This document shows, in pieces, positions 8,420 through 16,799 of a stretch of 64,000 bases of DNA. This DNA comes from an uncultured Ilyobacter sp. (GTDB lineage: Bacteria; Fusobacteriota; Fusobacteriia; Fusobacteriales; Fusobacteriaceae), in the NCBI RefSeq assembly GCF_963668085.1, contig NZ_OY764059.1, positions 1,550,001 through 1,614,000 of the forward strand. The letters are read 5' to 3'. The first letter of the stretch is position 1. The number at the start of each line of letters is the position of its first letter. The notes below the pieces were generated by a model, which ran no database searches, had not been told where the DNA came from, and was given only the letters and a program-made list of their open reading frames with translations. The translations under genes and the position numbers were made by a program.

Positions 8420-9095
8420 ATGATTCTTTTTTAACCGCTATTAAATTTTTTGCATCTAAAGCGTTGATCTCTAAAAGAGAGCCGTCCTCTTTTTCCACAG
8501 TTATAGTTTTATGATTATTAGAAATTATTTTTATTACACTGTATATCTCTATACCATGATCCTTGAAAAAAGCCCTTATAATAGGTGTTCCTTTTATATC
8601 AATGACACTCACAAGATAGTTCTTTGGAAAATCAGTTATAGGATTTGGCTTAAAATAATCTATTTTTTCCCGCAGGTTTTTCAAGATCTTTTCAAAAACA
8701 TCTACAAAAACTTCAATATCTTTAGAATCAATGTTTTTTGTTATACTAGACATGATCATATTGTGATAGTTTGTATGGTAATTTAGAGCTTCGTCACCCT
8801 TTCTAGACAGGGATACAAAAACTTTTCTTCTGTCAAGGTCTGATCTCATCCTATTGATAAAGCCTTTTTCACTAAGTTTTGAAATGGCTACTGTTGCTGT
8901 TCCCATGGTTATGCCGAGCCTGTCAGAAAGTTCATTCATGGTTAGAGAGTCACTTCCGATGGCTTCGATAACATGTAGTTCAGTATGAGTAAGACATTTT
9001 ATTCCCTGTTTTAGAGCAAGATCCTCAGTTTCATAAAAAAGCTTGTAAAAATCTTCTAAAACTATATTAACCTTTTCTAAAACCATTAAACTCAC
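8418..9095 (-). CDS. MarR-type transcription regulator with C-terminal FeoA-like domain
   Basis: 225 residues, about 75 longer than a plain MarR protein. Residues 1-150 are a MarR winged helix (LTMNELSDRLGITMGTATVAI recognition region split over residues 51-71; wing with DRRKVFVSLS). Residues 152-225 match the SH3-like FeoA fold: VSVIDIKGTPIIRAFFKDHGI, then VIKIISNNHKTITVE, then SLLEINALDAKNLIAV. FeoA-type domains are typical of DtxR/MntR metal regulators, not MarR, so the protein may sense metal or use the domain for dimer contact. Start ATG directly abuts the rpe stop. It is the last gene of its operon and could be autoregulatory or could control fatty-acid or metal genes; target unknown. 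Confidence 0.8.
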   Translation of the reverse strand: MSLMVLEKVNIVLEDFYKLFYETEDLALKQGIKCLTHTELHVIEAIGSDSLTMNELSDRLGITMGTATVAISKLSEKGFINRMRSDLDRRKVFVSLSRKGDEALNYHTNYHNMIMSSITKNIDSKDIEVFVDVFEKILKNLREKIDYFKPNPITDFPKNYLVSVIDIKGTPIIRAFFKDHGIEIYSVIKIISNNHKTITVEKEDGSLLEINALDAKNLIAVKKES

Positions 9096-9725
9096 CTACT
9101 TTTTTAGACTTTCTATTCTCTCCTTGTAATCTCCAGAGAAAACGTAAGAACCAGCTACAAAAACATTGGCTCCAGCTTCTATACAATCTTTCACAGTTTT
9201 ATCAGTTATACCGCCATCCACCTGGATATCTATGTCTGCATTCATAGATCTTACCTCTTTTATTTTATCAAGAGTGGAAGGGATGAATTTTTGTCCCCCG
9301 AAACCAGGGTTTACAGACATGAGAAGAACCATATCCAGTTCATCTATGATGTACTTTAAAGACTCCACAGACGTTGCAGGATTTAGAGAGACTGCGGCTT
9401 TTACACCATGAGCCTTTATCTGCTGTATCGTTCTGTGAAGATGTGTTGTAGATTCTGCATGAACTGTGATGAGGTCGGCACCTGCCTTTACAAAATCATC
9501 AATATATCTTTCAGGGCTTTCAATCATAAGATGTACGTCAAAACAAAGATCTGATTTATCTCTTATGGATTTTATCACCACTGGTCCAAATGATATGTTT
9601 GGGACAAACATCCCATCCATAACATCAATATGTATCATGTCAGCTCCAGCTTCAGTTATAGAGGTAATTTCCTCTCCTAATTTACTAAAATCCGCTGAAA
9701 GAATAGACGGAGCTACCTTTATCAT
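9096..9725 (-). CDS. rpe: Ribulose-phosphate 3-epimerase
   Basis: 209 residues, a TIM barrel that interconverts ribulose-5-phosphate and xylulose-5-phosphate in the pentose phosphate pathway. Start motif [16 protein letters not shown], metal and catalytic residues in [12 protein letters not shown] (His and Asp) and VHLMIE, then [13 protein letters not shown] and IQVDGGI near the C-terminus are all canonical. It overlaps rsgA by 4 bases (ATGA), so translation is coupled, and abuts marR. This rsgA-rpe order is conserved in Firmicutes and relatives. Confidence 0.96.
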   Translation of the reverse strand: MIKVAPSILSADFSKLGEEITSITEAGADMIHIDVMDGMFVPNISFGPVVIKSIRDKSDLCFDVHLMIESPERYIDDFVKAGADLITVHAESTTHLHRTIQQIKAHGVKAAVSLNPATSVESLKYIIDELDMVLLMSVNPGFGGQKFIPSTLDKIKEVRSMNADIDIQVDGGITDKTVKDCIEAGANVFVAGSYVFSGDYKERIESLKK

Positions 9726-10576
9726 AATTTATTCCACCTTTCAAGTTTTAATTTTTCATAACATCTCAGAAAAAACTCATATCTTTCCTTTGAGATCAAC
9801 CCATTTTCCACGGCATTTTTCACAACACATCCAGGTTCATTTACGTGGATACAGTTTGAAAACTTGCACGGTTTACCCAAGTCAAATTCAGGGAAAAGGT
9901 CTATAAGTTCCTGTACATTTTCTATCTCTGGAAGATCAACTGAGGAAAATCCAGGAGTATCTATTACAAAGCCTTCCTCTTTTAAGGGAAGTAAAGTTGT
10001 CGCCCTTGTTGTATGCTTTCCTCTTTTTAACTTTCTGCTGGTTTCACCTACTTTTAAGGTGACTCCTTCTTGCAGAAGATTTAATATACTAGATTTACCC
10101 ACGCCACTTGGGCCTCCAAAGGCAGTGACATGACCCTTTATATAGGATTTTACTTCCTCTATACCGATGTTTTCTGCCGTAGAGACAAAGAACAGATCGA
10201 TATCAAGAGCCTTCAGATATTGGAGGTTGTTTTTTATCTCCTCTATATCAGACTCTTCTACAAGGTCTATTTTATTTATTATTATCACAGGTTTTATCCT
10301 ATAATAATAGGAATTAAGTATCAGAATATTTATTCTTTCATAATCAAGTTTTGGGTCCATAGCAGAAAACTGTATTACAATATAGTCTATATTTGCAACT
10401 AGCGGCCTGTGAATTATATTTTTCCTCTCATAGACCTTAGTAATAGAGTAGTCTTCAGAAAACTCCACTATATCCCCTACAATACAATTATCTTTTCTGT
10501 CGGTTTTCTTTAGTATTCCCCTCAGACGACATTCATAAGTCTGCCCCTGACTCTCTACATAATAGAACCCCTGCAT
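9722..10576 (-). CDS. rsgA: Ribosome small-subunit maturation GTPase RsgA
   Basis: 284 residues. Circularly permuted GTPase that checks late 30S assembly. OB-fold at residues 1-65; G4 (NKID) near 110, G1/P-loop [11 protein letters not shown] near 155, G2 and G3 (DTPGF) near 205; and a C-terminal zinc site with C-x4-C-x-H-x6-C ([14 protein letters not shown]) near 235-250. All key motifs intact. No strong ribosome-binding site is visible before the ATG, which suggests coupling to the PASTA gene 36 bases upstream. Confidence 0.96.
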   Translation of the reverse strand: MQGFYYVESQGQTYECRLRGILKKTDRKDNCIVGDIVEFSEDYSITKVYERKNIIHRPLVANIDYIVIQFSAMDPKLDYERINILILNSYYYRIKPVIIINKIDLVEESDIEEIKNNLQYLKALDIDLFFVSTAENIGIEEVKSYIKGHVTAFGGPSGVGKSSILNLLQEGVTLKVGETSRKLKRGKHTTRATTLLPLKEEGFVIDTPGFSSVDLPEIENVQELIDLFPEFDLGKPCKFSNCIHVNEPGCVVKNAVENGLISKERYEFFLRCYEKLKLERWNKL

Positions 10577-10612
10577 TTTTGTAATGACTATGCCTTTAAT
10601 GATAATTCACCT

Positions 10613-11317
10613 CTATCTATTGATTATTACATCTACAACGGTTCCCTCAAATGTCATTATTCCCGGCTGGATTCCGCTGTCTACGATAATTCCACTTTCC
10701 AATTCAGTGTTTTGTATATACTCTATATTTCCCATTATTAAATTTTTAGATTTGAGCAGACGCTTTCCTGTAGAGATGTCAACCCCTATAAGATCAGGCA
10801 TTCTAACCTTGGCACCAACCTTTTTCATGTCCACAAGAAAAGAGATCTCCTTATTTCTGTAGACGGTGCTGCCTGCCTCTGGATCTGAAGAGATCACCTG
10901 GTTATACACTGCATTCTTCTGTGCATAAGATATATTTTTTAACCTGAGTCCTAGCTTTTCAGCTGTGGCTTTGGCATCAGAAAGATCCATTCCACCAAAA
11001 TCCGGAACAACTACCTTATCCTGCCCCCGGCTGATCCAAACTTTTATAACTCTTCCTTTTTTTATAACTTTCCCGGCTTTAGGTTCCTGAGAAAAGATTT
11101 TACCCTTGTCATACTGGGAATAATCCTCTCCCATCTCTTTTATTTCAAGGGATTCTTTTGAAAGTAATTTTTCAGCTTCAGAAACGCTGAAATTTGAAAG
11201 GTCTGGAGTGACAATCAGGAATTCATTAAAGTAATATTTCACAAAAATATTCCCTGAAAAGAATAGGATCGCTATAAGCATCAAAGCTGACGAAATATAA
11301 AATCCTCTTTTATTCAT
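10613..11317 (-). CDS. Membrane-anchored protein with three PASTA domains and no kinase
   Basis: 234 residues from the chosen ATG (AGGAGGAAT just upstream; a longer frame to 11344 lacks a site). One N-terminal membrane helix (residues 8-27), then three PASTA repeats at about 32-97 (TPDLSNFSVSEAEKLL), 98-162 (VPDFGGMDLSDAKATAEKLG) and 165-234 (MPDLIGVDISTGKRLL). PASTA domains bind peptidoglycan fragments in PrkC/PknB kinases and in penicillin-binding proteins. Here neither catalytic domain is present, although the gene sits exactly where prkC sits before rsgA-rpe in Firmicutes. The repeats should face the periplasm. First gene of a four-gene operon. Confidence 0.88.
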   Translation of the reverse strand: MNKRGFYISSALMLIAILFFSGNIFVKYYFNEFLIVTPDLSNFSVSEAEKLLSKESLEIKEMGEDYSQYDKGKIFSQEPKAGKVIKKGRVIKVWISRGQDKVVVPDFGGMDLSDAKATAEKLGLRLKNISYAQKNAVYNQVISSDPEAGSTVYRNKEISFLVDMKKVGAKVRMPDLIGVDISTGKRLLKSKNLIMGNIEYIQNTELESGIIVDSGIQPGIMTFEGTVVDVIINR

Positions 11318-11362
11318 TATTCCTCCTGTGTGGTCAAAAATCAAGCAGAAAACTTTATTGAG

Positions 11363-11391
11363 ATCATAACATATAGAAGCCCAAATAGCAA
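11363..11391 (-). promoter_or_regulatory. Promoter of the PASTA-rsgA-rpe-marR operon
   Basis: On the minus strand TTGCTA (11386-11391), 17-base spacer, TATGAT (11363-11368), about 45 bases before the PASTA start. It is nearly back to back with the divergent hpt promoter. Confidence 0.65.
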
Positions 11392-11398
11392 TAACTAC

Positions 11399-11427
11399 TT
11401 GATAATTCTTGTGTGAAGTGTTAGAAT
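11399..11427 (+). promoter_or_regulatory. Promoter of the hpt-rsmA-rimM-trmD operon
   Basis: TTGATA (11399-11404), 17-base spacer, TAGAAT (11422-11427), followed 30 bases later by GGAGG and the hpt start codon. Confidence 0.65.
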
Positions 11428-11463
11428 GGGTTTATGATTTTTTTACTTTAGGAGGTAATTTAG

Positions 11464-12015
11464 TTGTCAAAAAAACCTTGGGATAAAGGAATTTCTAGGA
11501 AGATGTATACAGAGGAGCAGATCGCTCAGAGAGTGAAAGAATTAGGTGCTCAGATTACAGCGGATTTTAAGGATAAAGAGGAAGATTTAATAGTAGTTTG
11601 TCTGCTAAAAGGATCTATTATGTTTATGGCAGATATCTGCAGAGAGATCAAGCTTCCCATCAAGATGGATTTCATGAGTGTGTCTAGCTACGGAGACGAT
11701 TTTGAAAGCTCAAGAGAGGTAAAAATAGTAAAAGACCTCGATGAGAAAATCATGGGAAAACATGTGATAGTTGTAGAGGATATAATCGACTCAGGTCTTA
11801 CACTGAAGAAGGTACTAAAACTTCTCGGAAGCAGGGCACCGGCATCGGTATCTCTTTGTACACTTTTGAACAAAGAGGTCAGAAGAGAGGCAGATGTTGA
11901 GGTTCAGTATATTGGTTTTGACATAGAGGACGAGTTTGTACTAGGGTACGGACTTGATTTCAAGCAGGAATACAGAAACATACCTTATGTGGCAGTAATG
12001 GGGCCGCTAGATTAA
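11464..12015 (+). CDS. hpt: Hypoxanthine phosphoribosyltransferase, copy 1
   Basis: 183 residues. Salvages hypoxanthine/guanine with PRPP to form IMP/GMP. The PRPP-binding motif VVEDIIDSGLTL (near residue 100), the flexible-loop MSVSSYG (near 75), the PPi loop LLKGS (near 46) and the purine-contact region VQYIGFDI (near 145) are present. Start: TTG with GGAGGTAATTTAG upstream. It is followed after 47 bases by a second, related hpt gene. The N-terminus has a short extra segment (SKKPWDKGISRK) compared with copy 2. Confidence 0.93.
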   Translation: MSKKPWDKGISRKMYTEEQIAQRVKELGAQITADFKDKEEDLIVVCLLKGSIMFMADICREIKLPIKMDFMSVSSYGDDFESSREVKIVKDLDEKIMGKHVIVVEDIIDSGLTLKKVLKLLGSRAPASVSLCTLLNKEVRREADVEVQYIGFDIEDEFVLGYGLDFKQEYRNIPYVAVMGPLD

Positions 12016-12062
12016 TTTTAATTCAAAGAATCCAAGGGAAGAAGTTTGAGGTGTAGTATAAA

Positions 12063-12599
12063 ATGAAAAAACACAAAATCGAGGTAATGATACCGAGAGA
12101 AGATATAAAAAGAAAAGTCAGAGAGCTAGGGGAACTTATTGAAAAGGACATCAAAGACAGCGACAACGAGGTTATCTGTATCGGACTTTTAAAAGGTTCT
12201 GCAATTTTCATGGCAGACCTTGTACAAAGAATAGACCACCCTGTAAAAATGGACTTTATGAGTGTTTCTAGTTATGGAAGCAGTATGGAAACCTCTGGTG
12301 TGGTAAAGATCATCAAAGATGTAGATGAAGATGTGGAAGGAAAGGATATTGTCATTATAGAGGACATTATCGATTCTGGACTTACTTTAAATTACGTGAA
12401 AAAATTTCTCTTGTCTAAAGGAGCTGCGTCGGTAAAAATATGCACCCTTTTGGACAAACCATACAGAAGGAAGGCAGAGGTCTTTGTTGATTACGTAGGA
12501 TTTGAGATCCCAAATGAGTTCGTAGTAGGTTACGGGATTGATTATGCAGAGTTCTACAGAAATCTTCCGTATATTGGTAAAGTAACCCTGTTAGACTAG
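12063..12599 (+). CDS. hpt: Hypoxanthine phosphoribosyltransferase, copy 2
   Basis: 178 residues, clear paralogue of the gene upstream: LLKGSAIFMADL, MDFMSVSSYGSS, IIEDIIDSGLTL and VDYVGFEIPNEFVVGYG line up with copy 1. All PRPP and purine-binding motifs are kept in both, so both should be active; differences in the hood region may give different base preference (hypoxanthine, guanine or xanthine). Start: ATG with GAGGTG upstream. Twelve bases separate its stop from rsmA, so it is part of the same operon. Tandem duplication is the simplest origin, and sequence divergence suggests it is old. Confidence 0.92.
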   Translation: MKKHKIEVMIPREDIKRKVRELGELIEKDIKDSDNEVICIGLLKGSAIFMADLVQRIDHPVKMDFMSVSSYGSSMETSGVVKIIKDVDEDVEGKDIVIIEDIIDSGLTLNYVKKFLLSKGAASVKICTLLDKPYRRKAEVFVDYVGFEIPNEFVVGYGIDYAEFYRNLPYIGKVTLLD

Positions 12600-12611
12600 G
12601 ACGGAGGAGAT

Positions 12612-13403
12612 ATGTCTTTTAAGCATAAAAAAAAGTTTGGTCAGAATTTCCTCACTAATCAAGGTGAGGTCTTAAAAAAAATAATGGAAGTCTCAGGTGT
12701 AGAAGAGTCAGATGTGATCCTAGAAATAGGCCCAGGTGAAGGGGCACTTACTGAGCTGCTCTTAGAAGCATCTAGCAAGGTAAACTGTGTAGAGATAGAC
12801 AGGGACCTAGAAAAAATACTGATTAAAAAATTTGATAAAAATCCAAAATTTAATCTTATTATGCAGGATGTCCTAACTGTTGACTTTGATAAGCAGATAG
12901 GAGAAAAGGTAAAAGTTGTGGCAAATATACCATACTATATCACCTCTCCTATAATAAATAAACTTATCGAAAACAGAAAATATGTAGATGAGATCTATAT
13001 AATGGTCCAAAAAGAGGTGGCAGAGAGAATCTGTGCCAAGTCAGGTAAGGAGAGAAGTACTCTCACCCTTGCAGTGGAATATTTCGGAGATGCCGAATAT
13101 CTATTTACAATCCCAAAGGAGTTCTTCCAGCCTGTGCCTAAGGTGGACTCTGCATTTATGTCTATAAAGCTTAGAAAGGACAACTCTCGTATAGAGGAGA
13201 TCCCAGAGGATACTTTCTTTAAATATGTAAAGGCTTCTTTTTCAAATAAGAGAAAGAACCTTCTAAACAATCTCTCTACTCTAGGGATAGCTAAAGATAT
13301 AGTAAGAGAAAAACTAGAATCAGCTGAAATTGACGGGAAAAGAAGGGCTGAGACCCTTTCCATAGATGAGTTTATGAATTTGATCAGAGTATTTGAAAAA
13401 TAA
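12612..13403 (+). CDS. rsmA: 16S rRNA (adenine1518/1519-N6) dimethyltransferase RsmA/KsgA
   Basis: 263 residues. Dimethylates two adjacent adenosines in helix 45 of 16S rRNA late in 30S assembly. N-terminal KKFGQNFL, SAM-binding motif ILEIGPGEGALTELL (near residue 38), catalytic motif IV VVANIPYYITSPI (near 100) and the C-terminal domain with SFSNKRKNLLNNL (near 205) are canonical. Start ATG with CGGAGGAGAT upstream. Confidence 0.96.
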   Translation: MSFKHKKKFGQNFLTNQGEVLKKIMEVSGVEESDVILEIGPGEGALTELLLEASSKVNCVEIDRDLEKILIKKFDKNPKFNLIMQDVLTVDFDKQIGEKVKVVANIPYYITSPIINKLIENRKYVDEIYIMVQKEVAERICAKSGKERSTLTLAVEYFGDAEYLFTIPKEFFQPVPKVDSAFMSIKLRKDNSRIEEIPEDTFFKYVKASFSNKRKNLLNNLSTLGIAKDIVREKLESAEIDGKRRAETLSIDEFMNLIRVFEK

Positions 13404-13404
13404 G

Positions 13405-13436
13405 CAAGTGGTCCCCTTTGGGATCGCTTGTTATTT
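13405..13436 (+). terminator. Intra-operon hairpin after rsmA
   Basis: CAAGTGGTCCC / GGGATCGCTTG folds with a 4-base loop, followed by TTATTTT. The T-run is broken, so it may be a partial terminator or an mRNA-processing stem between rsmA and the downstream genes. Confidence 0.5.
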
Positions 13437-13459
13437 TAGGTATAAAAAGGAGTGTCTCT

Positions 13460-13699
13460 ATGCAGAGTTATGAGTTTTTTGTAGACAGCGAAAAAAGACA
13501 TATTGATTTTATAAATAAGATTATCGAAGCCTATGAAGGTATAGGAGTTGTAAGAACTCTAGATGCTTCCCTAGGGCTTATAAAGATAATCTGTACAGAC
13601 GATTTTAAAGATTTTGTGAGAAAAGTTCTAGAAGACTTAGACAGCCGTGGAATAACTGCTAGAATAACTGAAGAGGGCCCTTGGAAAGGTGAACTCTAA
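13460..13699 (+). CDS. DUF4911 family small protein
   Basis: 79 residues from the ATG at 13460, which has AAAAAGGAG upstream; a longer frame from 13418 runs through the hairpin and has no site. The pattern YEFFVDSEKRHIDFINKIIEAYEG... VRTLDASLGLIKIICTDDF matches the DUF4911 family as I know it: a small alpha/beta protein with an ACT-like look, function unknown. It overlaps the start of the thioesterase gene by 11 bases, so the two are translationally coupled. Confidence 0.7.
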   Translation: MQSYEFFVDSEKRHIDFINKIIEAYEGIGVVRTLDASLGLIKIICTDDFKDFVRKVLEDLDSRGITARITEEGPWKGEL

Positions 13700-14105
13700 G
13701 CTGAATCAGGCAGCTACTCTCCACAGGGTATACTACAACGAAACAGACCAGATGGGCAGAGTGTACCACGGAAATTTTGTCAACTGGATGGAAAAGGGCA
13801 GGACAGAGTGGCTTAGAAGTAAAGGAATATCGTACAAAGAATTGGAAAATATAGGGGTGTTTCTACCTGTCAAAGATATAGGGATTGAATATTTTCTTCC
13901 TGTAGAGTATGATGATGTGGTAAAGATAAATGCCAAGGCAGAGTGTATAACAAGACTAAAAGTAGAGTTTAAGTATGAGATAACCGATGAATCTGGAGAA
14001 AGGCTATATGCCAGGGGTAAATCTACAAATATATTCACAGGAAAAAACGGAAAACCAAAAAGAATAGATAATGAGTTTCTAAGTATTATTAGGGAGGAAA
14101 AATAA
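13689..14105 (+). CDS. YbgC/FadM-type acyl-CoA thioesterase
   Basis: 138 residues, a single hotdog domain of 4-hydroxybenzoyl-CoA thioesterase type. The motif YYNETDQMGRVYHGNFVNWM near residues 15-34 contains the catalytic Asp (TDQMG) and the conserved Tyr/His/Asn. Hydrolyses short acyl-CoA or acyl-ACP in the cytoplasm; the true substrate is unknown. Start GTG inside the end of the DUF4911 gene (GGAAAG upstream). Its stop overlaps the khpA start (TAATG), consistent with one operon. Confidence 0.88.
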   Translation: MNSKLNQAATLHRVYYNETDQMGRVYHGNFVNWMEKGRTEWLRSKGISYKELENIGVFLPVKDIGIEYFLPVEYDDVVKINAKAECITRLKVEFKYEITDESGERLYARGKSTNIFTGKNGKPKRIDNEFLSIIREEK

Positions 14106-14344
14106 TGGAAAAATTAGAAAAGCTTCTTTATTATGTGGTGTCGCAGATGGTAAAAACTGAAACTGATATAAGAATTACATACGAACTTCTTGACGATACT
14201 GTTACTTTCAGAGTCAGTGTAGCCGACGGAGAGCTAGGTAAGGTAATAGGAAAGAACGGACTTACTGCAAACGCCATAAGAGGGGTAATGCAGGCTGCAG
14301 GAGTAAAAGACAAATTAAATGTAAATGTAGAATTTTTAGATTAA
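14105..14344 (+). CDS. khpA: KH-domain RNA-binding protein KhpA
   Basis: 79 residues, the size of KhpA/YlqC. The KH signature GKVIGKNGLTANAIRGVM (residues 43-60) has the GxxG loop (GKNG). KhpA forms a heterodimer with KhpB/Jag and binds RNA; it is usually found next to rimM and trmD, as here. Start ATG overlaps the previous stop, with AGGGAGGAAA upstream. Confidence 0.93.
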   Translation: MEKLEKLLYYVVSQMVKTETDIRITYELLDDTVTFRVSVADGELGKVIGKNGLTANAIRGVMQAAGVKDKLNVNVEFLD

Positions 14345-14362
14345 ATTATCAGGGGGATATAG

Positions 14363-14878
14363 ATGTCAGATCTTTTGAATGTTGCTAAAATTTCTGGAAC
14401 TCACCACCTAAAGGGAGCTGTAAAAGTAGTTTCCCATATGGATGATATCGAGCTCCTCATAGGAAATAAAGTAATCGTCCAAGGTCCAGCCGGATTAAAA
14501 AAGGTACTTACGGTAACTTCTGCTGGATTCATGATGGGAAATAAAGCGGTCTTAGAGTTTGAAGAGATAACAAATAAAGTAGATGCTGCAGCTCTTGCAG
14601 GATCAATGGTCCTTATTAAAAGAGACCTTATAGGTATTGGAGAAGATGAGTATTTAGCCAGTGACCTTATCGGCATGGAGGTTATAGAACTAGACGGAGA
14701 AATCCTAGGGAAAGTAACTGATGTTTTCGAAACTCCAGCTCACGAAATATATGTGGTGAATGAGGGGTCGGAAGAGATAATGATACCTGGTATAGAGGAA
14801 TTCATCAAGGATATCGATTTTGAAAAAAGAAAAATAACGGTAAAACTTATTGAGGGAATGAAACCAGAAAAGGGGTAA
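14363..14878 (+). CDS. rimM: Ribosome maturation factor RimM
   Basis: 171 residues. Assists assembly of the 30S head domain and binds S19. N-terminal beta-barrel begins LNVAKISGTHHLKGAVKV; the PRC-barrel half contains YLASDLIGMEVIELDGEILG (near 92-111) and the typical PHEIY-like sequence PAHEIYVV, then EIMIPGIEEFI. Start ATG with AGGGGGAT upstream. Five bases separate it from trmD. Confidence 0.94.
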   Translation: MSDLLNVAKISGTHHLKGAVKVVSHMDDIELLIGNKVIVQGPAGLKKVLTVTSAGFMMGNKAVLEFEEITNKVDAAALAGSMVLIKRDLIGIGEDEYLASDLIGMEVIELDGEILGKVTDVFETPAHEIYVVNEGSEEIMIPGIEEFIKDIDFEKRKITVKLIEGMKPEKG

Positions 14879-14883
14879 AATCA

Positions 14884-15606
14884 TTGAAAATTAATATACT
14901 GACTCTTTTTCCCGAGATGTTTAACGGCTTCAAAAGTGAAAGTATCATAAGAAGAGCCATCGAAGGAGAATTCCTCCAGATAAATGTCATAGATATAAGA
15001 TCTTTCTGCTATGATAAGCACAAACAGGCTGATGACCTCCCTTTCGGAGGCGGTGCAGGGATGGTTTTAAAACCTGAGCCTCTTTTTAGAGCCCTTGAAA
15101 ACACAACTGGAAAGGTAATCTATACATCTCCACAGGGAAAACGATTCGATCAGAAGATGGCAATAGAACTATCTGAAGAAGATGAGATCACAATAATAGC
15201 AGGGCACTATGAGGGAATAGATGAAAGAGTTGTAGAGGAAAAAGTCGACTTTGAAATCTCCATAGGAGATTTTGTCCTGACAGGAGGGGAACTTCCTGCC
15301 ATGGTTATAGCTGATGCCATTGCAAGGCTTATACCTGGGGTTATAAAAAAGGACTCCTACGAAAATGACTCTTTTTACAACGGGCTCCTAGACCATCCTC
15401 ATTATACAAGGCCTGCAGAGTATAGGGGTAAAAGTGTCCCCGAAGTACTTCTTTCTGGGCACCATAAAAACATCGATGAGTGGAGGCTGAAACAAAGCCT
15501 CAAAAGAACTTTTATCAGAAGACCGGATATTTTAGAGGGCAGAGAGTTCACAAAACTTGAAAAAAAACTAATGAAAGAGATAAAAGAGGAACTTTGTAAA
15601 AAATAA
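14884..15606 (+). CDS. trmD: tRNA (guanine37-N1)-methyltransferase TrmD
   Basis: 240 residues. SPOUT methyltransferase making m1G37 in tRNAs that read CNN codons, preventing +1 frameshifts. Starts MKINILTLFPEMF; contains DDLPFGGGAGMVLKPEP (near 50), the knotted SAM site AGHYEGIDERV (near 110) and IGDFVLTGGELPAM (near 130), and the C-terminal YTRPAEYRG. Start TTG with AAAGGGG upstream. No rpsP or rplS flanks it, unlike in many bacteria. Confidence 0.96.
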   Translation: MKINILTLFPEMFNGFKSESIIRRAIEGEFLQINVIDIRSFCYDKHKQADDLPFGGGAGMVLKPEPLFRALENTTGKVIYTSPQGKRFDQKMAIELSEEDEITIIAGHYEGIDERVVEEKVDFEISIGDFVLTGGELPAMVIADAIARLIPGVIKKDSYENDSFYNGLLDHPHYTRPAEYRGKSVPEVLLSGHHKNIDEWRLKQSLKRTFIRRPDILEGREFTKLEKKLMKEIKEELCKK

Positions 15607-15651
15607 GCTTCTATTCTCTTTTAAATGTTGGAATATTTTAGGAGGAAAGTT

Positions 15652-16173
15652 ATGATTTATAAATTAGGAGATCTTACACCATCAATTGGAAAAAATAACT
15701 TTATTGCTGAGAATGCCACGGTTATAGGAGACGTCAGAACTGGAAACAATGTGAGCATTTGGTTCAATGCAGTTTTAAGAGGAGATTTAGCCCCTATAAT
15801 CATCGGTGACGACAGCAATGTCCAGGATAATGTTACCCTCCATGTAGATCATGATACTCCTGTAGAAATTGGAAACGGAGTTACAATAGGGCACAACGCC
15901 ATAATTCACGGGTGTAAGATAGAAGACAACTGTGTTATCGGTATGGGAGCTACTCTTTTAAATAAAGTTATTATTCCCAAAAACTGCCTTGTAGCAGCAG
16001 GATCCGTTGTTGGTCCTAAGCTAAAGATAGAGGAAGGGGACCTTGTAGTGGGTAATCCAGCAAGAATAGCTAGAAAACTTTCCAAGGAGAATATAGCTTA
16101 TCTTTCAAAAACTAAAAATATATACATTGAAGATATAGAGGTTTACCTAACACAGCTTGAAAAAATCAAGTAA
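15652..16173 (+). CDS. Gamma carbonic anhydrase family protein
   Basis: 173 residues. Left-handed beta-helix built of hexapeptide repeats, homologous to archaeal Cam and to YrdA/PaaY. The three metal-binding His are visible in DNVTLHVDHDTP and TIGHNAIIHGC (near residues 64, 81 and 86). Catalysis (CO2 hydration) is not established for many members. Start ATG with AGGAGGAAAG upstream; an earlier ATG at 15625 is poorly placed. Confidence 0.88.
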   Translation: MIYKLGDLTPSIGKNNFIAENATVIGDVRTGNNVSIWFNAVLRGDLAPIIIGDDSNVQDNVTLHVDHDTPVEIGNGVTIGHNAIIHGCKIEDNCVIGMGATLLNKVIIPKNCLVAAGSVVGPKLKIEEGDLVVGNPARIARKLSKENIAYLSKTKNIYIEDIEVYLTQLEKIK

Positions 16174-16182
16174 GGAGAGAAA

Positions 16183-16746
16183 ATGAGAGAGAATATATAT
16201 TTAGGACTGGTTCACTATCCAGTTTACAATAAAAAATCAGACGTTGTATGCACTTCTGTTACAAATTTTGATATACATGATATCTCAAGGACGTGCAAGA
16301 CTTATGATGTAAAAGGTTATCATATAATTGTCCCTTTAGATGCTCAAAAAGAACTTACAAACAGAATATTAGGATACTGGCAGGAAGGCTTTGGTGCCAA
16401 TCACAACAAGGACAGAGAAGAAGCTTTTTCCTCTACATGTGTAAGTGAATCTATAGAGAAAACCATTGAGCTAATAGAAAAAGAAGAGGGAAAAAAACCT
16501 CTGATAATAACAACATCTGCTAAAATTTATCCAAACTCCATCTCATACAAAGATCTTTCTCAGAAGATCATGGATGATGACAATGTGTACCTTCTACTCT
16601 TTGGTACAGGATGGGGTCTGACAGAAGAAGTTATGAATTCGTCTAAATATATTTTAGAACCCATCAGAGGAAATACAAAATATAACCATCTTTCAGTAAG
16701 ATCGGCTGTTTCAATTATTTTAGACAGGCTGCTGGGAGAAAATTAA
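16183..16746 (+). CDS. SPOUT-fold RNA methyltransferase (Methyltrn_RNA_4 family)
   Basis: 187 residues. Begins IYLGLVHYPVYNKKSDVV and has TNFDIHDISRTCKTYDVKGY, then a C-terminal knot-like region with LLFGTGWGLTEEV and LEPIRGNTKYNHLSVRSA. These match the TM1570-like family that is fused to TrmD in Thermotoga and here lies two genes after trmD. It should methylate RNA with SAM; the target is unknown. Start ATG with AAGGAGAG upstream. Last gene of the operon, followed by a terminator. Confidence 0.82.
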   Translation: MRENIYLGLVHYPVYNKKSDVVCTSVTNFDIHDISRTCKTYDVKGYHIIVPLDAQKELTNRILGYWQEGFGANHNKDREEAFSSTCVSESIEKTIELIEKEEGKKPLIITTSAKIYPNSISYKDLSQKIMDDDNVYLLLFGTGWGLTEEVMNSSKYILEPIRGNTKYNHLSVRSAVSIILDRLLGEN

Positions 16747-16752
16747 AACACA

Positions 16753-16776
16753 GGAGCCATAAAGGGCTCCTTTTTT
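16753..16776 (+). terminator. Intrinsic terminator between the trmD operon and polC
   Basis: GGAGCC / GGCTCC hairpin followed by six T, 6 bases after the methyltransferase stop. polC starts 24 bases later, so read-through or a promoter within the stem region must feed it. Confidence 0.8.
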
Positions 16777-16799
16777 CTAATGAAAGGGTATGATGTAAT

